A stretch of 22,237 bases of DNA from Roridomyces roridus (GCA_029378245.1 JARKIF010000392.1:1-22237); one strand, 5' to 3'. Numbered from the stretch's first letter, positions 1 to 8,521 are shown. Made by a program: numbers and translations. Notes: generated by a model from the sequence alone, not told the origin.

Positions 1-81
1 CCAACTATAATACTCAACTTGAAGTGCAATGTCTTTCGTGCGACCATTTGATCTGCTGGATGGAGATGCCATCATATATCT

Positions 82-1099
82 TCACGAATCCGTGGTCACC
101 CCACGCACAATCCCTTCGCTATGCACCCAAAGCGCCTCCCTGGCCTTCGTCCAGCCCTCGTCATCCGCACCAAAAACCCCAATATCCTCTCCGTCGCCAC
201 CAAATCGCGAAAATCCAGCCGGAGCCTTCAACAGCCCATACAACTGCCACTCGCCACACTCTCCTATACTCATTGCGCGCAGAATGAGGGTGGGGAATAT
301 GATGTATCGGATGGGGTACAGCATACGGACGAGTCGCGAAGGGGAGGCGCGGAGCAGGGGCGTGTCAACTGTTCCGGGGAATGTGTGCGTGAAGGTGATG
401 GTGTGGTTCTCTGGCTGGGCGGCGAAGCTCTGTGCAAACCCAACGATGAGCTTGATCGAGGCGAGGAAGGAAGAAAAGACGCACCTCCGCCATAGCATCT
501 TGATAGCTCGCCAGCTGCTGGACAAGACTACGCATATTGCGCAGCCCACCGGCTATCGTCTTCTGTAGCCCTAAATCACCCACGTCGATGGACCCGCCTC
601 GTCCGGCTGTGTGGATCGCTGCGACGCGAGAATCCTGTCCAGCATCTCGTGCCGCACGAAGGCAGGAAGAAGCTCGTCGATGAATGCCCACTTGGAATAA
701 GCAACGTCATCTGTGCGTCGACACCTTCCGTCGTCACCTCCAAACCGGCGAGGGAGATCGCTCCAGTAGACATCACAAGAAGATTGACCCGTTCAAATCG
801 AGTGCGGAGGGCGGCACAGGTGCGTTGGACGTTGGCGAGGAGAGTGAGGTCGCACTGGACGAATTCGCGCGTGTATTCGGGGCCAGCTGTCGTTGTGAGG
901 CGGGAGAGAACGGCAGAGGCGGCTGATGCATTACGGCCGACCAGGATTATGTGCGCTGCGCCGTTGGTGTCGGGCAAAGGCTTCAGCGAAGCCTGCACCG
1001 ATGCCAGGGCCCAGATGTCCCGCCGACGAAGATGCCGACGGGAATGTACGCGGGCTTCCATGCAGCGTTAGAGGTGCGGGCGGAGGCTAGTGAGGGCAT
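82..1099 (-). pseudogene. Short-chain dehydrogenase/reductase-like gene, frameshifted
   Basis: NAD(P)-dependent SDR-type oxidoreductase by its parts; substrate unknown. Reading from an ATG at 1099, the N-terminus contains a Rossmann nucleotide-binding motif, GGTSGPGIGAGFAEAFA. In a second frame follow a strand with HIILVGRN, and then NLLVMSTG. A third frame gives RVAAIHTAGRGG and ASYQDAMAE; the Tyr there would be the usual catalytic position but is followed by YxxxM rather than YxxxK, as in some fungal SDR relatives. After a clean GT-AG intron (430-484, 55 nt, phase 0) the frame resumes with ITFTHTFPGTVDTPLL and runs to the stop at 82-84. The frame breaks lie near 963-971, 698-704 and 643-648; the last looks like GG reduced to G. 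With these repaired the length fits a ~330-aa SDR. I judge it a pseudogene, or a real gene in sequence with uncorrected indels. Confidence 0.75.
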
Positions 1100-1388
1100 C
1101 TAGTGTGGGGGAGAGTCAGCGGACGACCAGGGGGTTAATACTCCCTGGACTCAATTCATTCGGTCATCGACGTTGCGGCTAAGCGTCTAACGCCGGATAT
1201 GGAAAGATGGCAAGCATGTGTAAGCTGATGGCGGAGTTTCAAGATATAAACGGTTCGAAACTTGTCAAGTCAACTTAACTTGAGTAATAGCTGTTAACAC
1301 CACCCAAACAATGCCGCAAAAGGCGGTCGACGCGAACTTCAGAGTGCACTCCGAAGAAAAAAATTAACCCACGGTCCAGCACCCAATG
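1100..1388. other. Non-coding region upstream of the SDR gene
   Basis: No gene is supported here. An AT-rich word, GATATAAA at 1244-1251, reads TTTATATC on the minus strand and could be a TATA-like element for the SDR gene, but it lies about 145 bases from the start codon, which is rather far. The rest shows no repeats or splice-like structure. Confidence 0.4.
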
Positions 1389-1459
1389 CCGCGGGTTGAA
1401 TCGAACCCAGCCCGTGACCTATACGTGACCACGAGTGTCGACTGCTGCTGTACCCGTGG
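1389..1459 (-). repeat. tRNA-like module 1 (71 nt)
   Basis: On the minus strand it starts CCACGGG and ends CCCGCGG, so six of seven acceptor-like pairs form. GGGTTCGATTC supplies a B-box-like core, but the T-stem next to it does not pair. I find no convincing anticodon arm. It is the counterpart of module 4. Confidence 0.35.
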
Positions 1460-1731
1460 CAAGCACATACTTATCTTCAACCAGCCCCCGGACCCGTGCT
1501 CAGCTTGCATCCTCCCAAGAATTGTCAAACCCAGTCCGCGGCCAAGTCACTTTCAAAGATAGCGCCGTTCATAGAAGAATCAACGAGACCAAAAAAGGGG
1601 AAGGAAACTCCTTCGGTCATCTATCCGTCGACGAGGAATCGGTCAAGCCGTTCTTTCTGCCAGGGGGCGCCGGCACCTTTGTTCACAGCAAAGAACAAAA
1701 AAAGAAGGATTTTTCCGCAATTACCACCAAT

Positions 1732-1817
1732 CCGTCGACGAGGAATCGAACCCGAACTCGTTATATCACCCTGCCCGGCGATCCAAGACTGACGCGTGTT
1801 CCGTGCACCACCGACGG
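1732..1817 (-). repeat. tRNA-like module 2 (86 nt)
   Basis: Minus-strand ends CCGTCGG and TCGACGG pair over all seven positions (one G-U). The core GGGTTCGATTCC matches a pol III B box, but the T-stem is weak, with one mismatch and wobbles. Counterpart of module 5. Confidence 0.4.
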
Positions 1818-1990
1818 CTCTATGTGGCCTTCCAAGTATGTCTCTCCTCTCTCCAAGTATGGCGCGACCTCCACCCAGTCCTCCCCATACGGTGGATCAA
1901 TCAAACAAGAGCTCCAGGAAATGTTGATGTTCACGGAGGATGCAACAAGAACCTGCAAAGAATGGAGAAAAAGTATCGTTCACCAACTAT

Positions 1991-2087
1991 CCGTCGATGG
2001 GGGATCGAACCCCGAGCTCCATCTCAGTCAATTACAACATCCGAGATTGTGACGCGTGTGAGCCTGTACAGTCTACAGCACCGACGG
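1991..2087 (-). repeat. tRNA-like module 3 (97 nt)
   Basis: The best preserved anticodon-like arm of the six: ACAAT, then a seven-base loop CTCGGAT, then GTTGT, which would present CGG (proline) with the expected T33 and purine 37. Ends CCGTCGG and TCGACGG pair, and the T-arm GGGGTTCGATCCCC pairs over four bases. However, about 13 extra bases lie between the D-like hairpin and the anticodon-like arm, so it is unlikely to be a working tRNA. Confidence 0.4.
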
Positions 2088-2164
2088 TACTATGCAATCT
2101 GAACCCGAAGTAATATCTGTCCTCTCTCCAAATACAAAAGATCAACCATTCCATACCCAAAGGC

Positions 2165-2242
2165 CCGCGGATGGAGTCGAACCGAACTTGTTGCCTAGAG
2201 GTTAGACATGACTCCGAGTGCGGACTGCTGCTGTACGCCCGG
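2165..2242 (-). repeat. tRNA-like module 4 (78 nt)
   Basis: Second-unit copy of module 1. It keeps GGTTCGACTCC on the minus strand, but its outer ends pair poorly. It shares the GACTGCTGCTGTAC word (plus strand) with module 1. Confidence 0.3.
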
Positions 2243-2416
2243 CAAAGAGCTTTGCTTCGGGCGACTCAATCCTCAACAATTCTCAATCCCAATCCGGGGT
2301 CAAGTCATTCTTTCTGCCGGAGAGCTCCCTGACGACACTTTTGTTCATCTCATAAAAGATCCAGCAAGAACAAGAAATGAAGGAAAAATCATTATTTTTC
2401 ACCACACACACCGATC

Positions 2417-2512
2417 CGTCGACGAAAAATCGAACCTCGAACTCGTTATGTCAGCTTGCGTTCGATGCCGCCAATCTAAGACTGTGACGCGTGTTCTGTA
2501 CACCACCGACGG
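2417..2512 (-). repeat. tRNA-like module 5 (96 nt)
   Basis: Ends CCGTCGG and TCGACGG pair fully on the minus strand. The T-arm CGAGGTTCGATTTTTCG pairs with two G-U wobbles. A possible loop CTTAGAT would show TAG (leucine), but its flanks do not form a stem. Confidence 0.35.
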
Positions 2513-2720
2513 TTCCATGTGGCCTCCCAAGTGTGTCTCTCCTCTCTCCAAATATAGGGCGGCCTCCACCCAATCCTCCCACCAGATAAATCAATCAAAT
2601 GCCTGGATTACACGCCCCAGATGAATCAAGAGAGGGGAAATATCGATGTTCACGGAGGATGCAACAAGAACCAACCAAGAACTGCAAAGAGTGGAGAAAA
2701 AGTATCGCCAGCCACCCCAT

Positions 2721-2811
2721 CCGTCGACGGGGAATCGAACCCCGAGCTCGTCATCTCAGACAATACAACTGGCACCAAGACTGTGACACGTGTTCTGTAC
2801 ACCACCGACGG
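2721..2811 (-). repeat. tRNA-like module 6 (91 nt)
   Basis: The most tRNA-like ends of the array. Acceptor-like CCGTCGG/TCGACGG pairs 7 of 7, and the T-arm CGGGGTTCGATTCCCCG pairs 5 of 5. The D-region forms GTGT-ACAGA-ACAC but lacks the conserved GG. No anticodon stem forms, so I call it tRNA-derived rather than a tRNA gene. Confidence 0.45.
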
Positions 2812-3035
2812 TACTATGCCATCTGAACACGAAGTAATACCTCACCTCTCTCCAATAGTAGTTGAAATACAGTCGTGTGCGTGGTTTTGAGGAGGAGATC
2901 GCGGCTACGAATATTCCGAGGTCAAAAAACGAACATTCTGAAATCTACACTGTGTTTCCAAATGCGTTGCGAAATTCTAACTGTACAGTTCTATGCGTGT
3001 GTCCTCATCATATCCTCCCGACCCCTGACCACCGT

Positions 3036-3507
3036 TTATTTCTTAACAACAGCGCTGACGGTGAACAGGAAACCGTCGCTGCCCTGGGACTTGGAGCTCG
3101 CGAGGAGCTGTTGGATGGAGGCGTCAGCGGCAAAGCCAAGGAGCGCATCCGCGCTCTACGAGATCAATACAATCAGATGGTTGGAAATAAAGCAAGCGGG
3201 CATCACGTACGGCAAACTCGGCCTCGATGACAATGGTGTTGGGAGCCGGGGGAAGAGCGGCGGCGTGCTTGACCTCGACACCTCCGAGCTTGGCCGCGAG
3301 CTCGTCGCTGGGGATGAGCTGGGTCATTTGTTAATGCGGATGTTCAGAAATTGGCAACGGAGGGAGGCTCACGAGAGTGTATTTAGCGATGGCCGAAGCG
3401 GCGGGGAGAGCGAGGAGGGTGTCGGCGAGGCCCTGGACGGTGGCGGACCAGTCGGCAGGGGAGACACCGGCGGGGGCAGTGGCGATTCCAACAGCGCGGA
3501 CAGACAT
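3036..3507 (-). CDS. Small uncharacterised protein, three exons, 120 aa, intact
   Basis: I do not recognise the family. Exon 1 is 3373-3507 (45 codons, ATG at 3505-3507), intron 3319-3372 (54 nt, GTGAGC to CCCAG, with a branch-like ATTAAC), exon 2 is 3211-3318 (36 codons), intron 3156-3210 (55 nt, GTACGT to CGTAG), exon 3 is 3036-3155 (39 codons plus TAA). Both introns are phase 0 and the spliced frame has no break. The protein begins MSVRAVGIATAP and ends FLFTVSAVVKK. Predicted order strand-helix-strand-helix-strand (VGIATAP, a helical stretch, NTIVIEAEF, an alanine/leucine-rich helix, FLFTVSAV) suggests a small ferredoxin-like or dimeric alpha/beta-barrel fold; that is inference. There is no signal peptide, membrane segment or Cys motif. 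A TATA-like box at 3592-3599 and a CT-rich leader precede the start. Confidence 0.75.
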
Positions 3508-3591
3508 TATTGGTGAGAAAGTGGTGGTAAAGAGGTGGTTTGGGAGAGAGTTGAGAGGCGGATGATGAGAATTGTGGCTCGAACGGTGGGG

Positions 3592-3599
3592 TTTAAATA
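3592..3599 (-). promoter_or_regulatory. TATA-like box for the 120-aa gene
   Basis: Reads TATTTAAA on the minus strand, about 85 bases upstream of the ATG at 3507. It is followed by a pyrimidine-rich stretch (3510-3545) typical of fungal leaders. Position and content support a core promoter; no experimental evidence. Confidence 0.45.
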
Positions 3600-3922
3600 C
3601 TGTTCAGAGAGGACCTTCCGAATACAGCCCGCTGGAGGATTGCGTCACGTTTGCGTTGTCGGCGATCCCGATGGTTGTAATTGAACCGTGATTGCATCAA
3701 CTGTGTTGCAATGTCACCTTGTGGGTCCGTGCTTCTGTTGCACTGCTTCGATGCTTCGACAGCGGCCGTACCCAGTTCTTGTCAATTTCCGTCCGAGTTC
3801 GCGATGCTTGCGTGATGCGAGGACAGTAAGGCGGGCCGGCGGCCCTCCCCTGGGAATTTGAAAGGCCTAGGTCCATAAGTTCGGCCACGTCCAAGGTTTC
3901 CGACTCCGCTGCCGAACGTGTA
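3600..3922. other. Non-coding spacer
   Basis: I see no gene, repeat or clear regulatory site here. The one open frame on the minus strand (3697-3942) has no recognisable motif and no splice partners. Confidence 0.4.
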
Positions 3923-4012
3923 GGCAAGACGTGTCCGATCACGTCTGTCGAGTGTACGACACTATGCCGTGCCCTACCTAGGACTCAAGAAGTTCGAATC
4001 CTCCTGATGCCA
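3923..4012 (+). repeat. Degraded tRNA-like sequence (Leu/Ser-type?)
   Basis: Starts GGCAAGA and ends TGATGCCA, so five of seven acceptor pairs form, with a trailing A. A hairpin CGTG-TCCGAT-CACG sits where a D-arm would, TGTCG-AGTGTA-CGACA where an anticodon arm would, and AAGTTCGAATCC forms a B-box/T-loop. The T-stem has two mismatches and the anticodon-like loop is six bases, not seven. A run of five T at 4029-4033 could be a pol III stop. The long middle suggests a class II (Leu or Ser) origin. Probably a pseudo-tRNA. Confidence 0.4.
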
Positions 4013-4316
4013 ATGCGCCAGCGACTTCTTTTTATATTCTGCTCTTCAAGTTTGCAATTGGTCAGCTTCAATGTTACTGCCCTCTTCGAATATGTCGGTC
4101 CGTCCCCTTCTCAGTGCACATCGGATGGACTCTCACCTAATACGGCATAATCTGAACATACGGCCGATTGCCGCCCGATCAATTTGTCGACGATTGCCAC
4201 TGATCGATCGGAGGATGATTTGGAGCCTGATCAATGATCACATAAGCTCACCTGACTCGAGCCCCTCGAGGCTCACTGAAAAAAAAAAACGCCACTGTGA
4301 CTTGGCCACGCCGCCC
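4013..4316. other. Upstream region of the AAA+ ATPase gene
   Basis: No separate gene is seen. The AAA gene frame is open back to 4071 with upstream ATGs at 4071 and 4092, but I favour 4317 because that is where the protein starts to look gene-like. A ten-base A run (4280-4289) and a short dyad TGATCAATGATCA occur here. Confidence 0.35.
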
Positions 4317-5143
4317 ATGTCTTCACCCCAGCTCCCACCCCCTGTTGTCGACAAATGCTTCATACCGTATGCGCCAGACTCGCCTCCATCGCTGTATGGT
4401 GTGCCAATTGAAGCAATGGAGGGCCCACATCTCGACGCTCATCGTATCTCTCTGTCGCCGTCTCTCATGTCCAAGGCAGTCGCCGTAGTTGCCGCCGTTT
4501 TTGAATCACAGGCCGTGGCAAAACCCGCTGTCCAACCCCATGTCATACCCGACGACTCTATCGTTCCCGCTCTCGCCCTATGCTCGCCAGAGGTCAACTC
4601 TTCCGCTATTGTCGATGCGGCTGTAAGGCACATTGCCCATCACTTGGAAGCCGACGTCCTCGTCCTCGATTCTGCCCATCTGGCTGCTGGAGAGCATGGA
4701 GCGCTCGGTCCAGGTGCGCGACTTGGTTGCCTTCAGAAAACTGAAATAACGCATTGTAGATCTTACCTCCGCCTTCTGGGAGTTATACGACTACCAGCAA
4801 CGTGAAGCGCCGCCCAAGGCCCCGTCTGCTCCGCCATCATCCTCTACCCCGTCCCCATCCGTCTGTCCGGCACCAGACACTCCCGGCGACGGCTCCAGTG
4901 ACGCTCCAAGTGACTCCAACCCACTGCTGACCCGTGCGCAAGAGGCTGTCAAATATTTCTTTTCGATGCCTTCTGCCGCGGGCACACGTCGAATCATCTA
5001 CCTCCGTGACTACACGAGTCTGTCCAAGGGTCTCGCCCCTCTCCTCCCTTCCATCCACGCTGTCTTTACCGGCACACCCACCGTAGTCCTGGCAGGCTTC
5101 TCCCTCACCAGACGGCTGAACGGGAATGATTCCGGTCATTTTT

Positions 5144-6019
5144 CAAGGGGCACCAAAGATAAGAGAGCAGCACATCACCAAGGGGTACCAAAGATAAGAG
5201 TTCAGTACATCACCTCGAATTTTTTAAATCAGCTTATTTGGGGTATTTCGGCCCTCCTGCTTGCTGTAAATGCTTCCAAATGGCTTCTGAGTCATTCCCT
5301 TAGCTCTGGACCCCAAGATGGGGGTTTTGCGCTGAAATTTTGAGTTGACAGGGTCCCCTCGTGACAAGAGCACGTGACTATCTGGACACGTGATCAAATC
5401 GGGACCATGTACTGAAGAATTTGAGAAAGTTCACTGGGACTCTGTTCAGTGGTCTAGCTAAGCAAACAGAGCCTTCCCAGTGTTCTGCAGAAATTTGGTA
5501 CCAAACTTTTTTTTCAGCCCTTGGAGGGACCCCCCCTCCCCCCTCCTATAATAGGCAATTTCTTATCTTTGATACCCCTTGCACATCACCTCGAATTTCT
5601 TTTTTCAGCCAAATCGGCAGACCCTCCCCCCCTCTATAAAAGGAAATTTCCTTTTTGGGACGCATCAAATGACATTATTTTGGGTATTTTGACCCCCCTG
5701 CTGCCTGTACATGCCTCCCAAGGGCTTCCAGTCCATTCTATCAGCTCTGGAGCCCAAGATTGGGGTTTTCCGTTGAAATTCTGAGTTGACAAAGGTCCGC
5801 ATGTGACCAGAGCACGTGACAAATCTGACACGTGACCAAGTCAGGACCATGTACCGAAAAAATTGAGAAAGTTCACTGGGGCTCCATTCAGTGGCCTCTA
5901 TGCAAACAGAGCCTTTCCAGTGTCTGCGGAAATTTGGTACAAAACTTTTTTTTCAGCCCTTGGAGGGACCCCCCCCTCCCCTCCTATAATAGGAAATTTC
6001 TTATCTTTGGTGCCCCTTG
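5144..6019. mobile_element. Outer hAT-like MITE inserted in the AAA gene
   Basis: Perfect terminal inverted repeats: the left end reads CAAGGGGCACCAAAGATAAG and the right end is its reverse complement. It is flanked by an exact 8-bp target duplication TCATTTTT (5136-5143 and 6020-6027). An 8-bp duplication with ends starting CA(A)GGGG fits the hAT superfamily. No transposase is encoded, so it must move in trans. Without the inner element and its target duplication it is about 465 bp. Removing element and one duplication restores the AAA frame through GHFLQYFTRSDVDLIK. Internal features include CT-rich and C-rich tracts and CACGTG palindromes. Confidence 0.85.
5179..5581. mobile_element. Inner hAT-like MITE nested in the outer one
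   Basis: Same family as its host element: ends CAAGGGGTACCAAAGATAAG and the near-perfect complement of that at 5562-5581. It is flanked by an exact 8-bp duplication CACATCAC (5171-5178 and 5582-5589). Both its ends carry GGGGTA where both outer ends carry GGGGCA, so the four ends pair as two distinct elements. It is 403 bp and shares long stretches with the outer copy, for example GAGAAAGTTCACTGGG and CAGCCCTTGGAGGGACCCCC, but lacks some 60 bp the outer copy has near its left end. Confidence 0.85.
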
Positions 6020-8019
6020 TCATTTTTTGCAATATTTCACTCGCAGCGATGTCGACCTAATCAAGCGTTTAAACGATCGACACAATGCCACCTGGCGGAA
6101 ACCACACTCCGCGGAGCGGTATGACTCTTTGGAGCAGCTATTCACCGCCACTTTCGTCAATCGCTTCGAACGCAGTGGTGTTGCCTCACGTCGGAGTAAA
6201 CAGGCTGCAGTCCGTCTGCGAGATAAATCGATGAAGCTCCGCTTTGAGAGTGTGATTCGAGTTGGTATATCCCACGACGTTCCCAGCGCTGTGTGCGAGC
6301 AGACTCAGAAGGAGCTTCGTGCCAGGTTCATTCGAGCGAACCTTCAGCGTTTAGCTCAACAGACCGCGTTTTCCGGCAAGCAGCTTTCGTACACCGAGTC
6401 CGATCTCCGCAAACAGGGTACGATTCCCCCTTTCTCCTCGAGCACTTCACTTATTCATTCGCAGCAGACGTGCCCGATGAGCTCCACTCTTCCTTCGTGA
6501 GCAGTGGACGCCTCGAAAGCATCGCCAAGTTCGTTCGCTCGCCAATTGGCCTTACGGATCTCTTCACCGCGGTAAAGGATGTCTTTGCTGCATTACACGA
6601 CGCAGAGGTCGAATCGATGCCCTCGATGTGGAATGGAAGCAACTCATGTCAGCCGCCGACACGGAATTTCATCCTAAAGTTGAAGTTGACGAGTCGAAGC
6701 CAACTCAAGCACCGGTGGTGGTTGACCCCATTGTGACACGCGTGAAAGGCGACTCGTCGTTGGATGATTACGAGAAGGATTTGCTTGGGTGTATCGTCGA
6801 TCCGAGTGAGTGGATTTTACCTCTGTTTCTCGGTTCAATGAACGATCATGGTTCAAGCGATGATAACAACTACCTTCGACGACCTTTGCGGCGTTCCTGA
6901 GCTGATCGGCACTTTGCGCATGGCGGTCTCTCATCCGTTGTTGTTACCGGAAGCATACTCGACCGGAATTCTCACCGAGGAATCTTTGGGTGGGGTGCTT
7001 CTGTTCGGACCACCGGTAAGCTTTGTTTCTGTCCTCGTACGCCTCAGGCTCACTGTAACTCCAGGGCACGGGTAAAACTATGGCGTGTCGTGCGGTAGCG
7101 AAGGAGTGTGGAGCACGTATGCTTCAACTTCAGTCGAGCCATTTGCAGGAACAGTGAGCACACAATAAGTACGCAGAGTAAGCTGCTAAGGTTTGATGTC
7201 CCCGTAGATATCTCGGTGAGACCGAGAAGATGATCGCTGCAGCTTTCGTGCGTGCAATTCCGACTTTAGTTGCTTGGACACTGACAATTCTTTTTAGAGA
7301 TTGGCTCGACGTCTCGGTCCTTGTGTGATGTTTATAGACGAGATTGAGGGTCTTTTCAGCAAGCGGGATAATAACAGCAAGCCGTGGCATAGGGCAATGG
7401 TCACTGAATTTACTCAGGTATGACTTCAGCTTGTTCTTCGTATGCGTCGCTAACAGGACGCGGGAAGGAAATGGACGGCCTCAGTACGGCGCGACCGAAT
7501 CTCAAGGCCGGACTCATCGTGATCGGCGCTACGAACCGACCCCAGGACCTTGACAGCGCCGTCGTCCGACGCCTTTCGCGGCGCATCCTCGTTGATCTGC
7601 CCAATACGGTTCAACGGAAAGGTCCGTCTCCTCACCCGGCAACCCATCGTCGTGTTCTCACCCCCTTTTCATCAGCTATCATATCCCGATACCTACGAGG
7701 CGAAAACGTCGATCCCGCAATCAACATTGACACCCTCGCATCGGACACGACGTTGTTCTCTGGCTCGGATCTCCGGCACCTGATGCTTTGCGCTGCGATG
7801 ACTTCGCTCAGAGAGATTACACCCACTACATGGCGGGTTCAATATGGCTCGGATGGGGTGCTCATTCCGTCGAGCGAACCGCTCCCGGCGCGAATCATCC
7901 GTCCAAAGCATTTCGATATGGCTCTCAGTCAGGTTTCTGCTAGTAGTGCGACGAATCAGTCGGAGCTGGAGGAGCTGAGACGATGGGATAAAGAGTTGTT
8001 TCGTTCTTTGAGGAAATAA

Positions 8020-8186
8020 AAAGTTCTAGAGGTATAGATGTATATGCATGTAGCTTCGCATTTGCGGATACTTAGCGCAGAAATTTCAAAAGTTGTGTTC
8101 AAAAGACGAAGATATATACCCACTGAGGCGCTAGTCCCGAATCGAACGGTCCCACCAATGCTCCAACACCCAGCTGCTGCTCAATG
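8020..8186. other. Short intergenic region between convergent genes
   Basis: 167 bases separate the AAA stop codon from the original stop of the TPR-kelch-MYND gene, so both 3' untranslated regions must lie or overlap here. AT-rich stretches occur around 8020-8115. No other gene is supported. Confidence 0.5.
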
Positions 8187-8242
8187 TCAGACCTTTCGAC
8201 ACCCATGCATCTCCTTATGCTCCTTCCAACCATGGACATCAT
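8187..8242 (-). pseudogene. 3' end of the TPR-kelch-MYND gene, cut off by copia
   Basis: On the minus strand this encodes VHGWKEHKEMHGCRKV followed by TGA at 8187-8189. The His and Cys match the last two ligands of a MYND zinc finger. The frame is exactly continuous with CGESCYKD, which ends at 18670 on the other side of the copia element. It now lies 10.4 kb from the rest of the gene and cannot be joined to it unless the whole element were spliced out. Confidence 0.8.
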
Positions 8243-8411
8243 TGTTGGAATAGGTGACTCGGCACATCAAGCGCGTTGTATTCCTCTATTTACCGTCACG
8301 TAGCATGTATATCGCCGGGACGGCCGCAAGGGATTTTCACCCTTGCCTCACGCCGTCCCAGTCCTTCGAGTGTTGTGCGCTCCTCGGTATCCCGCTACAC
8401 CGTTTCTAACA
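8243..8411 (+). repeat. 5' LTR (169 bp)
   Basis: Begins TGTTGGAATAGG and ends CGTTTCTAACA, followed directly by the primer site. A stem-loop at 8317-8359 pairs GGGACGG and GCAAGGG with CCCTTGC and CCGTCCC. It lacks the 47 bp present in the 3' LTR at 18573-18619. Otherwise it differs at 8264 and 8298 (A here, G in the 3' LTR). Confidence 0.92.
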
Positions 8412-8424
8412 GGTTATGGGCCCC
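8412..8424 (+). other. Primer-binding site, initiator tRNA-Met half-molecule type
   Basis: GGTTATGGGCCCC follows the LTR without a gap. Its first 12 bases are the complement of GGGCCCATAACC, the anticodon stem and loop of eukaryotic initiator tRNA-Met. Priming from a tRNA cleaved in the anticodon loop is known for Drosophila copia, so the same mode is inferred here rather than priming from the tRNA 3' end. Confidence 0.7.
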
Positions 8425-8428
8425 GCGC

Positions 8429-8435
8429 TATAAAA
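8429..8435 (+). promoter_or_regulatory. TATA-box-like sequence in the copia leader
   Basis: TATAAAA lies 87 bases before the Gag start and downstream of the LTR. If used, it would make RNA without the LTR R region, able to be translated but not to be copied. This may be chance. Confidence 0.25.
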
Positions 8436-8521
8436 TCGCCTCAGGACTTATTTTATACGGCGCAAACGGCATCGGTCACCATTCCCATACATCCAGTCGA
8501 CTACCCTCCTCCCTCATTAAA

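Larger units (their letters stand above)
1389..2860 (-). repeat. Two tandem ~0.7-kb units carrying six tRNA-like modules
   Basis: Unit 1 spans about 1389-2130 and unit 2 about 2165-2860. They share long words: GATGTTCACGGAGGATGCAA at 1926 and 2645, TGGAGAAAAAGTATCG in both, GTCTCTCCTCTCTCCAA in both, and GACTGCTGCTGTAC near the start of each. Unit 1 has roughly 80 extra bases between its first and second modules. Each unit holds three modules whose minus strand contains a TTCGATY T-loop/B-box-like core and matching 7-nt ends. No protein is supported; the open frames here are short and repeat-driven. The units look like a diverged tandem duplication of a tRNA-derived (SINE-like) sequence or of decayed tRNA genes. 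Neither interpretation is proven from the sequence alone. Confidence 0.6.
4317..8019 (+). pseudogene. AAA+ ATPase gene, split by a nested MITE insertion
   Basis: Exons: 4317-4713, 4760-5143 continued at 6028-6417, 6465-6805, 6858-7015, 7065-7153, 7208-7247, 7298-7417, 7468-7621, 7676-8019. All eight introns are 46-54 nt GT-AG. The N-terminus carries ADVLVLDSAHLAAGE, a segment I associate with large fungal AAA proteins. The C-terminal AAA domain is complete after splicing: Walker A GPPGTGKT (across the 7016-7064 intron), Walker B VMFIDE, sensor-1 IGATNR and an arginine-finger-like RRLSRR. ATP-driven remodelling or unfolding is expected from the family; substrate and location are unknown. Two lesions: the MITE pair at 5144-6019 inside exon 2, and a one-base loss near 6607-6608 (GGG to GG). 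Repairing both gives exactly 806 codons, so the model is self-consistent. It is convergent with the TPR-kelch-MYND gene. Confidence 0.85.

Noticed and set aside
1435..2624. Protein-coding frames across the tandem repeat units
   Set aside because: They arise from repeat words such as those near 1811 and 2506, change frame between units and have no domain similarity.
4071..4316. Longer N-terminus of the AAA protein from the ATG at 4071
   Set aside because: The added 82 residues have no gene-like character and include a poly-A-coded Lys run; the start at 4317 is preferred, though not proven.
8105..8186. tRNA-like reading on the minus strand (GTTCGATTCGGG core)
   Set aside because: Only a three-pair T-stem forms and no acceptor or anticodon arm; it lies in the short space between two convergent gene ends and is more simply 3' untranslated sequence.
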